DNA of 64,000 nt. It comes from a bacterium A37T11. Its GTDB lineage: Bacteria; Bacteroidota; Bacteroidia; Sphingobacteriales; Sphingobacteriaceae. Below are positions 63,028 through 64,000 of the stretch, in pieces. Each line of letters begins with the position of its first letter. Position 1 is the first letter of the stretch. The stretch lies in assembly GCA_900109895.1 (NCBI GenBank), contig FOBR01000014.1:81021-145020 (forward strand). Reading direction: 5' to 3'. The position numbers and the translations under genes were made by a program. The notes beneath the pieces were generated by a model. The model ran no database searches and had not been told where the DNA came from. It saw only the letters and a list, made by a program, of their open reading frames with translations.

Positions 63028-63519
63028 TTACGCTTTAGTGTTTCCTAGAAGATCCTGTAATGCTTGGTTCGTTTGTTGAAGGGCGGCGATGGCATCTTTT
63101 TGTAATGCGATCAACTGTTGTTGCATGTCGGCTTTTTCTTTTTCGGCAGCTAATAAGGCTTTTTCGGCTGCCAAAAGGCGTTCGTAGAGTTTTTTGATTT
63201 CTTCTACCAGCTCAAGTATCTTATCTACGGGGTTAAAGTTATTGGTGTTTTGATTTCCAAATGCCTGCGCCTGGTCATGAACATGGAATACTGTCGCTCC
63301 AAAACCATTTTCATCCATTTCCTTAATGTAGGTAACTGAGGTATCCAATCCCTTTGCCAGGATTTCCAAAATCTCATCCGGCAATTCCTGCTTACTTTCA
63401 AATTCGGAGATATCCTGTTGCTTATAGCCTGTACGGTCACCCAGTTGTCCTTGGGAAAGTTTGTGAATATTGCGGAGCAATGCGATCCGGCGGCCATAGT
63501 GCGGTTTTGTGATATCCAT
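63028..63519 (-). CDS. XRE-type helix-turn-helix regulator with coiled-coil tail
   Basis: 163 residues from ATG 63517-63519 (MDITKPHYGRR). A longer start at 63549 is unlikely because a TATCTTTG promoter box (63551-63558) ends one base before it. HTH domain at about 7-62: RRIALLRNIHKLSQGQLGDR, then DISEFESKQELPDEI; C-terminal part from about 95 is a long heptad coiled coil (KILELVEEIKKLYERLLAAE and onward to the Gln-rich end). Similar small regulators are often found with mobile or defence DNA. Possibly controls the neighbouring membrane protein gene 96 bases downstream. Confidence 0.85.
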   Translation of the reverse strand: MDITKPHYGRRIALLRNIHKLSQGQLGDRTGYKQQDISEFESKQELPDEILEILAKGLDTSVTYIKEMDENGFGATVFHVHDQAQAFGNQNTNNFNPVDKILELVEEIKKLYERLLAAEKALLAAEKEKADMQQQLIALQKDAIAALQQTNQALQDLLGNTKA

Positions 63520-63550
63520 TCTTCTTGATTTTCTTACTCGTGTACTCATG

Positions 63551-63558
63551 CAAAGATA
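63551..63558 (-). promoter_or_regulatory. -7 box of the XRE regulator gene
   Basis: Minus-strand TATCTTTG, full TAnnTTTG match; decides the start at 63519, about 31 bases downstream. No clear -33 TTTG. Confidence 0.5.
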
Positions 63559-63632
63559 AAGTTATGTTTATAAATTCTGTATTATTTTGTAATTGTTCCG
63601 TATAATGTATGTAGCTACGGTGATTTACTTCT

Positions 63633-63663
63633 AAAAAAACCAGCATTCTGCAAAGTCTGCTGG
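63633..63663 (-). terminator. Intrinsic terminator after the transposase
   Basis: On the minus strand CCAGCA (63663-63658), 12-base loop, TGCTGG (63645-63640), then seven T (63639-63633). Situated about 75 bases after the transposase stop; may also lie near the element's end. Confidence 0.7.
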
Positions 63664-63737
63664 CTTTTCTAAAAACTGGTAGCCTATGATGCCTTTACTG
63701 TTTTCCTTCTTTTCTTAATACAATAGTTCGGTAATAT

Positions 63738-64000
63738 TTACGCAGCTGTTATTCCTGTGTAAATACATTGTTCATAAATCTGTTTAATTTTTCTGCAATT
63801 CAGCTCAAGACCTAAGTTTGAAAAAATTCGGTCTGCGATTAATTTGTTGTGATACATCGTCTTTATCCTCCGCATGGAGAATTCCTCCCTCTTCTCTGGC
63901 TTTAATGACAACCATACGGCAGCCTTAGCCGTACTAACGGCACTTAAGGCCATATTGAAGTGGAAGCTTAGTTTTTTGTAGCTTCTTGCCTGGCAGTCTT
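63738..64000 (-). CDS. IS4-like transposase, C-terminal part (runs off right edge)
   Basis: The frame is open to the window end: first full codons give Asp-Cys-Gln-Ala-Arg-Ser, then YKKLSFHFNMALSAVSTAKA, then AVWLSLKPEKREEFSMRRIK. The C-Q-A/S-R ... K-L-x-F-H-F-N ... A-L/S-x-x-x-x-A-K pattern is that of the C-terminal region of DDE transposases of IS4-type elements in Bacteroidota, around and after the final catalytic Glu. Only about 86 residues are visible, so the family is not fixed and the right end of the element is outside. An internal ATG at 63953 is not the true start. Confidence 0.65.
   Translation of the reverse strand, partial: DCQARSYKKLSFHFNMALSAVSTAKAAVWLSLKPEKREEFSMRRIKTMYHNKLIADRIFSNLGLELNCRKIKQIYEQCIYTGITAA

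Noticed and set aside
63520..63549. Longer start for the XRE regulator
   Set aside because: A perfect -7 promoter box ends one base before this ATG, so it would not be in the transcript.
1..64000. CRISPR array, rRNA operon, prophage or restriction-modification system
   Set aside because: No regularly spaced repeats, rRNA sequence, phage structural genes or methyltransferase motifs were found in the window.

Overview
The window comes from a member of the Bacteroidota, most likely a Sphingobacteriia/Chitinophagia-type soil or plant-associated bacterium. Four SusC/SusD-type outer-membrane uptake pairs, a hybrid-two-component-like sensor, an ECF sigma/FecR/STN-SusC signalling set, and promoters of the TTTG-N19-TAnnTTTG type (clearest before tRNA-Glu and before a marR gene) all point there. 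No species can be named from the sequence alone.

Layout. 1-3468 (minus): the start of a SusD-like_2 lipoprotein gene that runs off the left edge, and its SusC partner. 3718-4236: a DinB-fold protein. 4431-19226 (plus): the most striking block, a tightly packed ten-gene operon read here as an organic-thiol/organosulfur uptake and oxidation system: SusC, SusD, four tandem DoxX-like membrane paralogues, a DUF1684 lipid-free exported protein, an MFS transporter, a thiol dioxygenase (3-mercaptopropionate/cysteine dioxygenase type) and an exported four-module rhodanese. In front of it lies a 43-codon ORF ending in three consecutive Cys codons and stop, with two mutually exclusive small hairpins between it and susC; this has the form of a cysteine-sensing leader-peptide attenuator. 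Shortly downstream is a YeiH-type putative sulfate exporter, and a lipoprotein formylglycine-generating enzyme, keeping the sulfur theme.

24278-38402 is mixed housekeeping and accessory content: unknown protein, S41 protease, Der GTPase, tRNA-Glu, a GH99/WbsX-like protein, a marR-tolC-hlyD-MFS tripartite efflux operon with a palindromic operator over its promoter, an SDR oxidoreductase, a small DoxX protein, a hypoxanthine/uracil-DNA glycosylase-like enzyme, NUDIX, a beta-barrel protein, glutathione peroxidase and an MtfA-type metallopeptidase.

38433-49509 is a polysaccharide utilization locus: GH43, SusD, SusC and a GH5-like hydrolase on the minus strand, with a divergent sensor kinase and response regulator that together have all the parts of a hybrid two-component system but are split into two genes overlapping by 4 bases. 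51178-59365 is a second regulated uptake locus: FecR, STN-containing SusC, SusD and a DUF5009 membrane acyltransferase-like protein, with its ECF sigma factor placed unusually at the distal end, in convergent orientation.

The intervals 49510-51177 and 59366-64000 look like variable, decaying DNA: PD-(D/E)XK nuclease-like genes, an AAA-ATPase/nuclease protein, a membrane protein with a LytTR-like tail, two broken 3' copies of that gene which flank the FecR-Sus locus as direct repeats, a TonB-receptor remnant, short tandem repeats, an XRE regulator and the C-terminal part of a transposase at the right edge.
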